A DNA stretch of 64,000 bases from Mugil cephalus (taxonomy: Eukaryota > Chordata > Actinopteri > Mugiliformes > Mugilidae), in the NCBI RefSeq assembly GCF_022458985.1, contig NC_061771.1:27768001-27832000 (forward strand). Direction: 5' to 3'. A program made the translations under genes and the position numbers. A model generated the notes under the pieces. The model was given only the letters and a program-made list of their open reading frames with translations, had not been told where the DNA came from and searched no databases. Shown here one piece after another: positions 48,044 through 62,200 of the stretch. Every line of letters starts with the position of its first letter. Position 1 is the stretch's first letter.

Positions 48044-51000
48044 GTGAGGATAAAAAACAAAACAAAACGTTTTTATCTTTAAATTTTGTATTGATTTAGG
48101 CTCGGATGGATATTATACTATATCAGTTACTTGAACTCGGTCTAAGCTCAAGTCATTGCATTTGGCACTGAACATCTCAGAGATTCATTGTCTAATGGAA
48201 ACTTTGGATGACATTATTACATTACAACACACATAATTTTGGCCTCCAGTGGCCACTAATAAAACCCCAGTAGAAAGTAATAAAATCTATATTCTTGACC
48301 TGAGCACATCGGCTGAGAACAGACAGCTCATGTGCTACATACCATGAGCTGCTGATGAAGATGTATAGCCTGTATAAAAACAGGCAGCACCTCAGCACCG
48401 TCAGTAGCATTTAATAGTTCTCCACAGAGTGTTGTTAGATGGGATAGAGTAGCAGGTATTTAGCTCTGAAGCTAAAGCTCTAATAGTTAATGGCCACTGT
48501 GGCAAAACCTTGGTGCAAATGAAAGAATGTTGAATCTGTTCACAGTTGGAGGAACATCCACTAATATGTGCTTTTACTCAACTTGTCCAGCTCCTATTTA
48601 CTACTATTTATTTTTTTAAGAGACATATAGCTGTCTGTTTAATCTGCAAGATGGACGGATGGATATTTTTTTTGTTTTTCTCTGTGATCAGGGTGTTGTG
48701 GGTGGACTGAACGTATGTATTTATATTGACTTACAGTGGTAGTCCGAACTTCTGCCTGTCTTCTGTCTGTTTGATGACAGTTCAACAACACAGCAGCAGC
48801 AGCTGCTCGGTGTTTAGTCCTACAGTCCTGGGAATTATTGTCTGAAATCTCTCCAGCAGGTCGACACCCACCCGACTGCAGAGCCATGCAGCTGCAGAGA
48901 CGATCAACTATGACGTGCAGGCGTTCGGCTCATCGCTGCCCGTCAAAGTCATGGAGGCGCTGACGATGGCTGATGGTAGGAGAAACCGCGCCTCTGAACT
49001 TTGTGTGACTTCAGTGATTTTTTTTTTTTTTTTTAGGCCAACAGCATGTCTTGTTTATGTTCCGTGACGTGTTGCGGATGTTGTTGTCATCCTGTCCTGG
49101 AACTAAAAACTTGTCTGTCTCTGTAGCTGATGACCAGATCTCCGTGAAGGTGAACGAGAGCGGCTGGGCCTGGATGGTTTGTGGAGAGAGACTCATCATC
49201 TGGAAGATCTGCCAGACAGCTGTAGCCAAGGTAAGGATCAGTGACGACACGCTAAGCCACATTAGTGATTCATTATTGGCGGTATAAGGTTGGGTCGCTG
49301 TAGAGTAGTCACTGATCATGTGTCAACAACAACATGGACGTCTCCTAGAAGACAGGCGAGGAGCCAAGTGTAGAAATACTTCACTAAAGATGAAGCCCGT
49401 ACTACGGTGACATGTCAGCTCTGAAATACAATAAAAATACTATTGCAGTGCACCTGAAAAGGCACCACTAACGCTAGCGGGGAAACGCTTTAAATCCTCT
49501 GAACATCAGTCAGTAACAGCTTCATCAAACATCCTGTGGTTACAGTAATAAGGAGGCTGTACATCAACTATTAGAGCTTTAGCTTCAGAGCTAAATACCC
49601 GCTGCTCTATCCCATCTAACAACACTCTGTGGAGTACTATTAAATGCCACTGACGGTGCTGAGGTGCTGCCTGTTTTTATACAGGCTATACATCTTCATC
49701 AGCAGCTCATGGTATGTAGCACATGAGCTGTCTGTTCTCAGCCTATGTGCTCAGGTCAAGAATATAGATTTTTATTACTTTCTACTGGGGTTTTATTAGA
49801 GACGTCGTCACAGGACAGTCGTCTTTTAAACATCTGGACTTGTACCACCTCTAACTGTCGCACGACAACAACAGCTGGTGTAAAATTGAGTTCAGTCAAG
49901 TTTTAAAAGTTACAACCATCATAAGAGTAGTTTGTATTAAAGTGTGCAATGTTTAGGACCAAACTAGCCCGCCTTTACAAATGTTGTATTTGTTCAAAGG
50001 AAAGTTAAGCTGTGCTACCTTTTACAGTCAGATCACAATTACTTAGAGCTTTATCTCGCAGTACTTTGTGCTGGAATAAGATCTTGTTACTTAAAAATCA
50101 CTTTTAATAAAGTAATGTCCTTCTATTGCAAACTGAGAGTTTTGCTATGATACAAGACGTGGACAGACGAATGCAGTGTGAACCAAATGGTGACAATAAC
50201 AATATATATGACAATAAAACAATAATAGTAGCAATAGATACTAATAGTACTACTAACAATAACAATAATAATAATAAGATGATGATGATAATGATGGCAA
50301 TAAAGGGAGGACTGAGGAGGAGGGGATGGGAGACCGAGTATATTTACTTGAATTGAATTCAGATGTTCACCGAGTCACTTTTAGACTGTGTGTTTTCCTC
50401 CAGCTGTCCGTGTGTAAAGAGCTGCAGCTGCCCAGCAGTGAGTACAACTACACGGCCGACCTCGTGGCCGTGACGTCTGCCGCTCCTCTGGAAATGGCCG
50501 CCGTTCAGTCCATCTCCGTCCTGGCGGTGGCCGCGGAGGGAACGGCCCGTTTCTGGCCCAGTCTGGCGCAGGAGGGCAACTACACGGAAACAGATGTGGA
50601 CCTGGGAGATCTCTGCAACTTTGTCATTGCCGTCAAAGTAAGTTGACCCTTAGAAAACCTGATTTATTCGTTACCGAATAAGTCTGATTTGATCTTCGCC
50701 TTATTTTTTTTTGTTTGTTTGTTTGTTTGTTTGTTTGCTCTGACCGCCGTCTCCTCAGGGTGGGAGCTTCGTCCTGTCCTCGGTAAAGAATCAGCTGTTG
50801 AGGGCGGCTGCGGATTCTTCGGGAAAGCTGCAGCATCGAGCTCTGCAGCAGGGTCAGGGCGTGCTGTCCGGCATCGGGCGCCGCGTCTCCAGCCTGTTTG
50901 GCATCCTGTCCCAGCCGGCCAACGACACGGTGGGTCGTCAGACATGCGGCAGCATGAATTTACAAAGTGCGAAAGTTACATAGAAGGCTGCTTTTACTGT

Positions 51001-53150
51001 TTTTGTCGCAGTAGTGAACACGACACAGAGACCCAGGACTAAACAGGAGACAGCAATTAGCCCAAATTACACTTATTTTTTATAAAGAAATACATTTTTT
51101 TTGAAGAATAGTTTAAATATAAACATTCTCCTAATTCACTTGTTCTTCTTTTCACTAAAACAAATGGAAAAACTTGTTGTCGTTACTTATAGGTTATTAT
51201 TCTCTTATCTCACTGCTCTGGTTGAGATTAAATTGGGCTGAATGTGGCCCCCAAACTAAAATTAGAAAAAATACTTCTAGCTCCTCAGACGAGCTGATTT
51301 CAGATCAGATCAGAGGAACAGTATCAGTAAACGTCTGCTTCTGTTTCCTCTCCAGCTGCACAGCGTCCTGTGGGCGGGGGAAACCAGCTGCCTGTACACG
51401 CTGACCACGACCAGTCTGAGTAAATGGGAGGTGGAAGACAGCTCCGAGCACCAGGTCCTCAGCTGGGACGTCCAAAAGGCTCTGACCGAGAGCATCGCCG
51501 ACGCCATCTGGGTCAGTACCGGGGCGCAGGAAGTGACCTCGTCTGGAGAGCGAGAGCACAGCAAAGAAGACGTTCACATGACCGCCAGGGCTTAAATGAC
51601 GTCACTATATGTTCGGAGAGATCGGTTCGTGGTTAGAAACGCAACATAATACGTTTGGCAGAGATGGCTCGATAAAGTTTTTATTTATCATTTTTAATTT
51701 TGCACGAAATACGACGACAGCACATTATTCCTAAAAAATTATAAACGGAAAAAATGACAAAAATAATTCAAGTTCAATCCATTTATTTGTGTATTAGGCG
51801 CAAAAGGATTTAAGAAGTTTTATCCTAAAAAAGATTAAATAAAAATACAGCTTTTATCAACTTATCCACAGAATAAAAGGACAAAACAAAACCGATGAGT
51901 TGCTCTGCTTCGATAACAACCGCTAACTGCTCTGACCTCCGCTTCTTCCTGTCGTCCAACCAATTATAAGACACGACGTCAACAAGAAGCGCCAGATGCT
52001 CGGGTTCACGATTTACCCTTTCATGCTTAGTGGTCAAGCTGTTGTTTCCGTATATGTGTGGGTTTTAGTGTCGTAAGTGCATATCAACTATTATTTATTT
52101 GTTTTAACTTTTAACTTTAAAATCAAGATGGCTGACAGAGAGCCAGAAATGCCAAGTACCTTGGGAAGTTTGTGTAAATACTTCAAGAGCAGGGCACCAC
52201 TGAAACTTTGTGTAACTGTGTGAAAAAATAGATTCTTTGGGGGAAAAAAAAAAAAAATTCATAATTTTTTTAAATGGCTAAAGAGGAATGAAAACACACA
52301 GGACAAACAGCTTGACTAAGGTTCTCACAGTTCATGCATGAAAGGGTTAAAAAAAGAAGAAGATCAAAATTTAACTGGGGAAAAAACAGCCATCCCTCTC
52401 CTCCTCCTCCTCCTCCTCTTCCTCCTCCTCCTCCTCCCTCTCTCTCCAAACTAACATCACCAGCCAATCAGAAGGAGGGCTGAGGTGGAGAAACTTGGTT
52501 GAGATCCAGCTGATGCTGTATTCAAGACAAGTGGGAAAAATGAGCTCTGGGTTCTCAAACTCAGAAATCCCTGCCTCCAAAATAATAATAATAATAATAA
52601 AAAAAAAAAATGGCTGTTCAGCAAACGGTGACAATCTACCAAACTTATCTTTTCCTCCCTGAGTTCACCTGTAACGTGAACGCTGTGATGTCAGAAGGAT
52701 AAAAGCTCAGGCTCACATTTAAACCGTGCATAACGTTTTTTTATTTTAAAAAATAATAATGTAGAGGGACAGACGACTCTCAAACTATAGTGCTGATAAA
52801 GAAAACAAATAAAAGTTTTTATATTTTTACACATCTATAACGTGCACAGTGGTGAAAAGGTTGAATCGGTTGAATGTTGTACACAGATTTTCCTTACAGC
52901 TTTATACAAATGCCTGACTCTGAGAGCTGAAGCTTGAAGTCTCACCTGTCCACAGAGACCAGGGTCATGCGCGTGGACGCTGTTACACAACACATGGATC
53001 AGAAAATGTATAATCCGGACTGAAAGCGACGTGAAATGAAGTGTTTCCTCTTCCACCAGGGCTCAGAGAGCAACTACGAGGAGATGAAGGAGGGCGTCAA
53101 TGTCTCTTACCTGGACATGAAGACCAGCCAGTGAGTGTGTTCGTCTCTAC

Positions 53151-53200
<50 letters not shown>

Positions 53201-56200
53201 ATTAACATTTAGATTCAAACAAATCTGTTTGATTCAGTTCTTTACAGACTTTACACACCGATCAGCCGTAACATTATGACCACCTTCCTGAGTACGGGTC
53301 TGGTCTGGTTTGGTGCTGCATGTCTGAGTAACATCCACATGAATGAATGTCATGTCCTAAAGACAAATGTTATTTACTTCTCCTGACGGTGGTCATAATG
53401 TTGTGGCTGATTCCCAGATATATCATATATATGGAGCGTGAAGGGAGTAGATCTCCCTCTAGCTGTTTATGATAATAGTTTCAACCTTTCCTCAGACACG
53501 TCACACAGAGGAGGCGGAAAAATAGATGGAAATGTTCAGTATTTATGTTTCTTGTCTGCAAAGTGAATTTATTATTATTATTATTTATCAAAATCTTGAT
53601 ATTAATTATAACTAATAACTAAATTTAGGCTGTTTAAGCTGCGGAAGTTGTAAATCGAACAGATAACTTGAACCAACTCATGAGTTTTTTTTTTTTTTTT
53701 ACTAGAATTATTTAGAGGCAGGAATTTATAAAACATTCAAAGGTTTTAGTTGTTTTATTTAAATGTAGAAAAAAATATTTAGTGTATATAGTCTTTGTTT
53801 TTTCCTCGTCACTCGTATAAGTAACATCCACATGAATGAATGTCAGGTCCTAAAGTCAAATGTTATTTACTTCTCCTGACGGTGGTCATAATGTTGTGGC
53901 TGATTCCCAGATATATCATATATATGGAGCGTGAAAGGGAGTAGATCTCCCTCTAGCGGTTTATGATAAAAGTTCAACCTTCCCTCAGACACGTCACACA
54001 GAGGAGGCGGGAAAACAGATGGAAATGTTCAGTATTTATGTTTCTTGTCTGCAAAGTGAATTTATTATTATTATTTATTAAAATCTTGATATTAATTATA
54101 ACTAATAACTAAATTTAGGCTGTTTAAGCTGCGCAAGTTGTAAATCGAACAGATAACTTGAACCAACTCATGAGTTTTTTTTTTTTACTAGAATTATTTA
54201 GAGGCAGGAATTTATAAAACATTCAAAGGTTTTAGTTGTTTTATTTAAATGTAGAAAAAATATTTAGTATAAAGTCTTTGTTTTTTTGCTGATCACTCGT
54301 ATAAGTAACATCCACATGAATTAATACCAGGTCCAAAAGTTTCCCAGCAGGACAATGAACTGTCACGTGATGGTTTAAACCTTGTCCCACTTGTCCCACT
54401 TGTCCCACTTGTCCCATCTTGTCCCCTCAGTGTGGGCCTGGTGGTTCTGGCTGCGGCCTGGCACCCGTCGGACACGCCCTGCCTGGCCTACTTCTGCCTG
54501 GTCACCCTGCAGGACAGCGGAGCCTCCGTCTCGGACAGTTTCACCGTGGAGGTCACAAAGTACAGCCCCCCCTTCCTGGTACGTCCTTAAGGACGCCTCG
54601 GCCTTCCTCTGCTCAGGAGTTCATCACGCGCCTCCGTCATGTTTATGTGCCGAGGCTTCTTTTAAGAAATGAGCCGCCTCCATTTGATTTGAAAAGTGAC
54701 ACCGACTCGTTTTTAGAATTTCATGGGAATTAATCCAGAAGTCGCCTCGTTGGAGGGAAAGTTATCGGAGGAAAAGCTAAACCAGGAGACCAGAGTCTGG
54801 ACAACATCTGAATTAGGCGATAGCAGCAGCTCTTAACTCATTTTCCAGTGTAATAATAATAATAATATAATAATGTTATTTATCTTTGCTGACCTGTCAG
54901 ATACAGATCAGACTTCTCACCTGGAATAGAACTACAGCAGATTTTAGATTCTCTACATTTTAAGGACAGTGTTGTTACTGTAGCAGGTTGTTAAATGGGA
55001 TCAGATATAAGTATATGATGAGATAAGATGTGATGTGATGTGCCTTTATTCATCCCACATTGGTAAAATTCTCATTGTTAACAGCAGCAGACATTCAACA
55101 TTCAACTACGTTTTGTTATTTTGAACCTTTTCTGATTTTCCTTATTTTTCACACTTGGCGTAGATCTTAAATTTAACCCGTAACGATCGTAAAAAAAAAG
55201 GTCGTAACGTGATCTTTGCCGTGTCACGTCCTCAGAGCGAGGAGGCGCTGCAGGCCACCCGGCTGGTGCTGCCCCGCTGCCCCCCCGGCTCCACGGCTTT
55301 CCTCTACAATGAGGACCTGGTCTACGCCTGCTCCACGGGGACCGGCCGGGGGGGGCTCCCCGACGAGAAAATCTGCTTCAACTCACCAGGTGAGAGGCGA
55401 GGAGGATTGTTTGTATCCCGCCGTTATGCACCGAGGTTGAGTTTTACAGCAGGAGCTGAAATGATCTGGTGTCAGTTCACAGGATTCACAAGATGTTTCA
55501 TTTCTGGAACAATTTCACTTGAAATTAAAACTAAATTTTGTCGTTGATTCCAGAGATTTGTGGCATTTCTTCAATATTTTACTTGTTTTTTTAATTTTTT
55601 TTTTTACATCTTTCATGTCGTGATCTTTGAAGTCAAGAGTTTTTTTGTTTTTTTTGTTTTTTTTTTACACCCAGCCCCATTTACTTACACCGATCAGCCA
55701 CAACATTATGACCACAGACAGGAGGAGATGTGAATAACATTTAAACCATCTTGTGACAATTCAGTGTTCTACTGGGAAACTTTCGGATGTTACTTAGACA
55801 TGTAGCATCCACCTAGACCACATCAGACCCCCCCTCACCCCTCACCCCCCCATAGTAATGACAATCCTTGATGGCAGCAGGATGAAGCCCGACACAGACA
55901 CAAAAATGCTTTAAGAACGACTCAAAAAAAAACACGAAGACCTGACCTCCAAATTCACTAGATCCCAAACTGATTAAGTATCTGTGGGATGATCCACAGA
56001 GGCCCCTCCCCTCAAAGAGCCACCCCACTAACAACATCCTGTTACCAGACAGCACAGGACACCCTCAGAACGCCACATGTCCATTCTCTGATGAGTCACA
56101 ACTGGTTTGATACGATACTGGGAAGGTGGTCATAATGTTATGCTTGATCCGTGTAGCGCCGTTTAACAAGAGTTTTATTCGTCACAAACCATCGGGTGTC

Positions 56201-59200
56201 AGGTCAACTCATTTCCAGAACAGAAGAGCTCAGATGAATGATGTTTCTGATCCGTTTTGTGCAGCTCGTTGAGGTGAAGGTTGTTTTTCGAGTCTTTTGA
56301 AATGTGGACGCTGTGTCCAGGTGACGGCGTACGTGGAGGAGGCTGCTGCGCCGACCTGCCCGTCTTCTTCTCCCAGAACAGCGGCCTGGTGGCGGTGGTG
56401 GCCCGAGAGAGCGCCTCCATCCTCCCCGAGACCATGGAGGACTCGCTGTGCTCCTCGCTGGCTGCAGCCCCCGAGGTGACAGGACCGGTTCTCCGTCTCC
56501 GGACCGCGGCTTTTCCTCTCGGCTCTGACGACCAGCTTGTGTTTACCGCGATTTGTTTTTTTCGTGTCGCAGGTTTCGTCCATGGAGACTCCGACCAGAG
56601 CGGAGCTGGTAGCTCAGGAAGACAAAACCAAACTGCTGAAAGCAGCGTTCCTGCAGTTCTGTCGGTGCGTCAAGAAACAACTTCATTCACTTTTGTTTTA
56701 TTTGCAGATATATTCTGGTGAAACCCCAACGTGGACACACGACAGAATAGATGTATGATGTGTTTAAGAGAAACCAGAACCAAAATGACTAGAGTTTAGG
56801 ATTAAAGGAGGATTTATGATGTGGAAACGTTCTCACCCACTTCTTGCTGGTACAGCCACAACATTACGACCACTGACAGGAGGAGGAGGAGGAGGAGTAA
56901 ACAGCATTTAAACCATCTTGTGTTAATTCAATGTTCTGCTGCTGGGAAACAATTATAAAAATAAATAATATTTGGATTTATTTGCGAGGATGTTACATGG
57001 ACAGACACAAAAACGGTTTAGGAACAACTAACAACTGTGTTGACCTGGACTCCAAATTCACTAGATCCCAAACTGATCTAGTATCTGTGGGATGATCCAC
57101 AGAGGCCCCTCCCCTCAAAGACTCTCCTCCCACTAACAACGTTGTGTTACCAACTTAAGTCACTTCATTACAAACCTATTTGCTCATGCAACACATCTTT
57201 TAAACACAACTCTTAAAATACATTCCTTTAACCTCCTGAGACCCGCCGTCCTCATATGTGGACATGAGGTTTTAGGTTTGTTGCAGGTTGTTCTGCTTCA
57301 TTTAGACCTGTTGTCCTCATAAGGGGACATTTTTTATCTGCCATGTACTGGTGGCGAAGGCACAATACGCTTGTTTGTTTATTTTTCTTAACTTTTCTAG
57401 TTTGATATGACATGAAAATTCAACTAATTCACAAGTACACATTTGAGGACGTTGGGATTTCATCGTTTCCAATTCTGCTTTTACATTAAAATAAACAATT
57501 TTATATTTTAGTTTCACATTCGGGACTTAAATTGTAATATACAGAGAAATAATCCCACATAGTTTATTTCAAAACCTACGTCCAGTTCAAAGATGATGCT
57601 TATTTTTTTTTATTCTTCTTAGGTCGTACTAATCCCAAATACCTGACGATCTTTTAATTTAATGTAATGAAATGTATTCGCTCTTCTCTGGCAGTAACGA
57701 CCTGGTGGGGGCTCAGACGGTCACTGATGAACTGTTCCCTGCTGACGGTGACGGTGATGGAGAGGAGGGAGCGGAGCTGGACAGCATGGTGACCCAGATC
57801 AACCTGGACCTGGTGGACGACTACCCGGCGTCCGATCCCCGCTGGGCCGAGTCCGTCCCCGATGGTGAGGAGGTCTCAGCGAGGAGGATGCTGGACAAAC
57901 TGTTCTTTGTTGAATATGTAAAGAAGAATAAACCTGGTTCGTGCTTGTTTCTTTTCCCCAGAGAGTGCTGGCTTCCCCCTCACCTCCCTCATCATCCTCC
58001 ACCAACTGGAGGACAAGATGAAGGCTCACGGCTGCTTCATGGACTTTCTGCTGCAGGTGAACACACACACATATATATATATATATGCTGCACATAATTT
58101 AATGTTCTGCAAGCGGTGACAATAAACCAAACTTATTTTTTGTCCCTTGAATTAACCGGTAACTCTGTCGGAATTCTGAAATTTCTGAGTTTTCATGAAG
58201 GCATCATCTAAACCATTGGGGAATGTGTCCTAACCACAAACAAAAGACTTTGATAATAACAATAATAATGATAATAACTAATATTACATTTTAGGATGTA
58301 ACATCACCTGGGAAAAAAGGCTCAGGATTTTTTATTTTTACTGTGAGCTCTGTACCGTGTACATGTTACTGCAGAGGTGGAGTGGGTAATAAATATAATA
58401 AAAAAAATAAAATAAATAAAATAAAAATAAGAACAAGTATATAAATATAGAAAATGAATATAAATATAAAAATAAATAAGAATATAAAAATAAACATAAA
58501 TGGGAAAAAGAATGTAAATCTAAAAATAAAATAAAAAAGAATATAAATCTCTCTTTCTTTTAGCTAGAGATGTAACAACACTCAACTCAATACGATTTCC
58601 TTGCTTTTTTTGACAGAATGAACTTTCAGACAAATCATGACTGAAAAAGATTTCTTTAATTATTTCACAGACAAAACAAAACACATTTCTCAGGTAGGAT
58701 GTAACTATAAAACACAAACTATGCAATGAATGCATGTTTTTTAAAAAACGTATATATTTAGATATATAAAAACTACAAATTATATTTTCTCTAACAAATT
58801 ACAGAGAAGCTCTTTTTATTTCTCTGAAGCAGAGTAAACTGTGCAATACAACACATATGTCTTATGAAAAGTGCAACTGAAATCATACTTTATCTTAACA
58901 ACAAATTGGATCTTTAAAACAAATCCCACTTCAAAACAAATAAACTAAATCTCTTCTGAGCTAATGCTCCACGTGTTCCTACATTACGCCCTCTGCTGTT
59001 TAAAAAGGGCGTCAGTCGCGACTCGTTCACAACGTTGAACGTCTGCACCTTTTTCCAGGTGGGCCTGCTGGACCGGCTCGGTCAGGTGACGGTGCGCTCG
59101 TCTCCCATGGCGACGCGCCTGCTGCTGTGCGAGCACGCGGAGAAGCTGCAGGCGGCCATGGTGCTGAAGAACCACCACAGCAAACACGGCGAGCTGGTGA

Positions 59201-62200
59201 ACCGCGCCATCGTCTCCGCGCTGCAGAGGAGCAGCACGCCGGTGCCGCCCAGCCTCACGCCGGCCGACGTCTTCTTCAGAGAGGTCCGGAAAGAAAAAGC
59301 CTCGCTGAGCCAGTGGTTTCAGTTCAGGGGACTGACTTGTGGTTCTCTCGCAGGTGTCTCAGATCTCCTCGGTGTTCGATTGTCTGCTGGAGGAGGAGGA
59401 GCGCAGTCTGAGGGACAACCCGGTGGACTCGGTGCAGTGGGCCGAGGTGGTGCTCGCCGTCAACAACGTCATCAAGGTAGACGAGCCGCTCATCCTGTTT
59501 TCTTTTTGATGAGAAGGGCAGGTTAGTTTGGGGTGTTACTGATGACTTGTACTGTGTGTGTGTGGTGCAGGACATGCTTCAGGCTGCTGGTCAGTACAGA
59601 GAGACGAAGGCCTCCGTCTACAGAGCCTCTGAAAACGCTGCTGCAGAGCCCGAGTACATCCCATGGACAGGTGACAAGTCTTCATCCTCTACTTCTGTCT
59701 TCTACCAGCAGCACCAGTCAATTAGAGGTGGACACGTCGTAAACTGGGATGAGCTCTGAGCACAGTAAAGTGAATAAAGTAAAAAGTGAATAAAGTGCAA
59801 ATGCAAACAGAGATTACAGGGATCATATATGTACATGTTGTTGCAGAGGTAGTATCGGTAATAAATATAATAAAATTAAGAACAAGAATATAAATCTGAA
59901 AATAAATAAAATTAATAAAAATAAATTAAAAATAAGAACAAGAATATAAATCTGAAAAAAAAATAAAATTAATAATAAATAAATTAAAAATAACAAGAAT
60001 ATAAATCTGAAAATAAATAAAATTAATAATAAATAAATTAAAAATAAGAACAAGAATATAAATCTGAAAATAAATAAAAAAAATAAATTAAAATTAAGAA
60101 CAAGAATATAAATCTGAAAATGAATAAAAATAAATAAAAAATAAGGACAGGAATAAAAATAAACAGAAATAAGAAAAGAATATAAATCTCAAATAATTAA
60201 AATAAATGAAAATAAAATGAGAATAAAAATAAATAGAAATAAACACAATAATATAATTCTAAAGTAAATACCCTTAATAAAATAAATTAAAAATAACAAC
60301 AACAATATTAATATAAAAATAAATAAAATTAATAAAAATAAATTAAAATTAAGAACAAAAATAAAAATAAACAGAAATAAAAAGGAATATAAATCTCAAA
60401 TAATTAAATAAATGAAAATAAAATGAGAATAATAATAAATAAAAATAAGAACAAGAATATAAATCTGAAAATAAATAAAATTAATAAAAATAAATTAAAA
60501 ATAAGAACAAGAGTAAAAATTAACAGAAATAAGAAAAGAATATAAATCTCAAATAATTAAAATAAATGAAAATAAAATGAGAATAAAATTAATAGAAATA
60601 AGAACAATAATATAAATCTAAAAGTAAATACCCTTAATAAAATAAATTAAAAATAACAACATGAATATTAATATAAAAATAAATAAAATTAATAAAAATA
60701 AATTAAAATTAAGAACAAGAATAAAAATAAACAGAAATAAGAACAATAATATAAATCTAAAAGTAAATACCCTTAATAAAATAAATTAAAAATAACAACA
60801 TGAATATTAATATAAACATTTGTATAAGAGCAAGTCTACAAGTCAAATCTATAAATAATTATTACTTGAATAAAATACTAAAAATAATAATGTGAAAAAA
60901 AATAAATAGAAATAACTGATGATTTTGACAGAAAAAAAATAAAGCCTTCACACAACTTTCATTTTCATTTACAAACATTTACATCCACTTACCACAAGTC
61001 TTTTATTTGTCCTCCTTTATTTACACGTCACTTCATATTTAACTGACTAAAGTATGACGTTCTAAATAGTCATTTTAATTCTCCTCTCCTCTCTTCTCCT
61101 CTCCTGCAGCTTCCGGCGGAGTCGGCGGCGTTCGCACCGTCCTCTCCCGCCAGCACGACATCATCCTGCGCTCCGTGTACCCACACGCCGACTCAGAGCT
61201 GCGCAGCGCCCTGTGCGAGCAGCTGGTGGCGCTGTTGGACATCTATCTGGGCGGCTACGTGGCTCAGCTGACATCCCTGCAGCAGCAGAGGCCTCCAGGA
61301 GCTCAGCAGGAGCGTTACAACACCCTGGAGATGGAGTACAGCCAGCGGCGCTCCGAGCTGCTCGCACCGCTCCGTAAGGGAACCATCCAGATACTGATTT
61401 AGTTATTTATTTATTTATTTATTTGATAGGGACACTGCACATTAATAAACATCTGTTAAGTAGTTCAAAGTAAAATAATTACAGGACTGGTAAGTCCCCT
61501 TTATAATAATATAATGTAAATAACTGAATATAAATAAGAACAAGAATATTTAATTACATTTAAATGAGAATTAAAAATAATGAAATAAATAAAAATATAA
61601 GAATATAAATAAAATAATTACATTTAAATAAGAATAAAATAATATGAATATACACATAAAAAATAACTAAATAAATTAAATAAATAAAAAGTATACACAT
61701 ACAAAAAATAAAATAATAAACAAAAATTAAATTAAATAATAATTAAAAGATAAATAAATACATAATAATAACAAGAATAAAACTATAAAAAAGAATTAAA
61801 TAGAAATAAAAAATAATAACAAAAATATATATGTAAATAAAATAGTTAAATTTAAATAGGAATACAAAATTAATAAACATAAGATATACACATAAAAATA
61901 AATGAATAAATAAAAATACAAGTCATAACAGGAATATAAATAAATAGATAAATAAATTAAACTTAATTAAGAATAAATATAAATAAAAGGAATAAGAATA
62001 TAAATAAATAAAAATAATAAGAATAATATAAATATGAAAATAAATAAATAATAACAATAAAAACATGAATAAATATAAGTAAACAGGACGGGACCAATTT
62101 TCCCTTGTGGATCCCTTGTACATTAAACAAGCAAGTTTTAAAATTAAAACATCGACAAAGCTCAATAAGCTGTACTTCTTTAAAATGTTACAAACCTGGA

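Noticed and set aside
51305..51577. Minus-strand frames opposite nup133 exon 6
   Set aside because: They are antisense shadows of a conserved GC-rich exon.
59823..60053. Minus-strand frame rich in Leu, Ile and Phe that looks like membrane segments
   Set aside because: It is a translation of the AT-rich minisatellite in nup133 intron 16, not a membrane protein.
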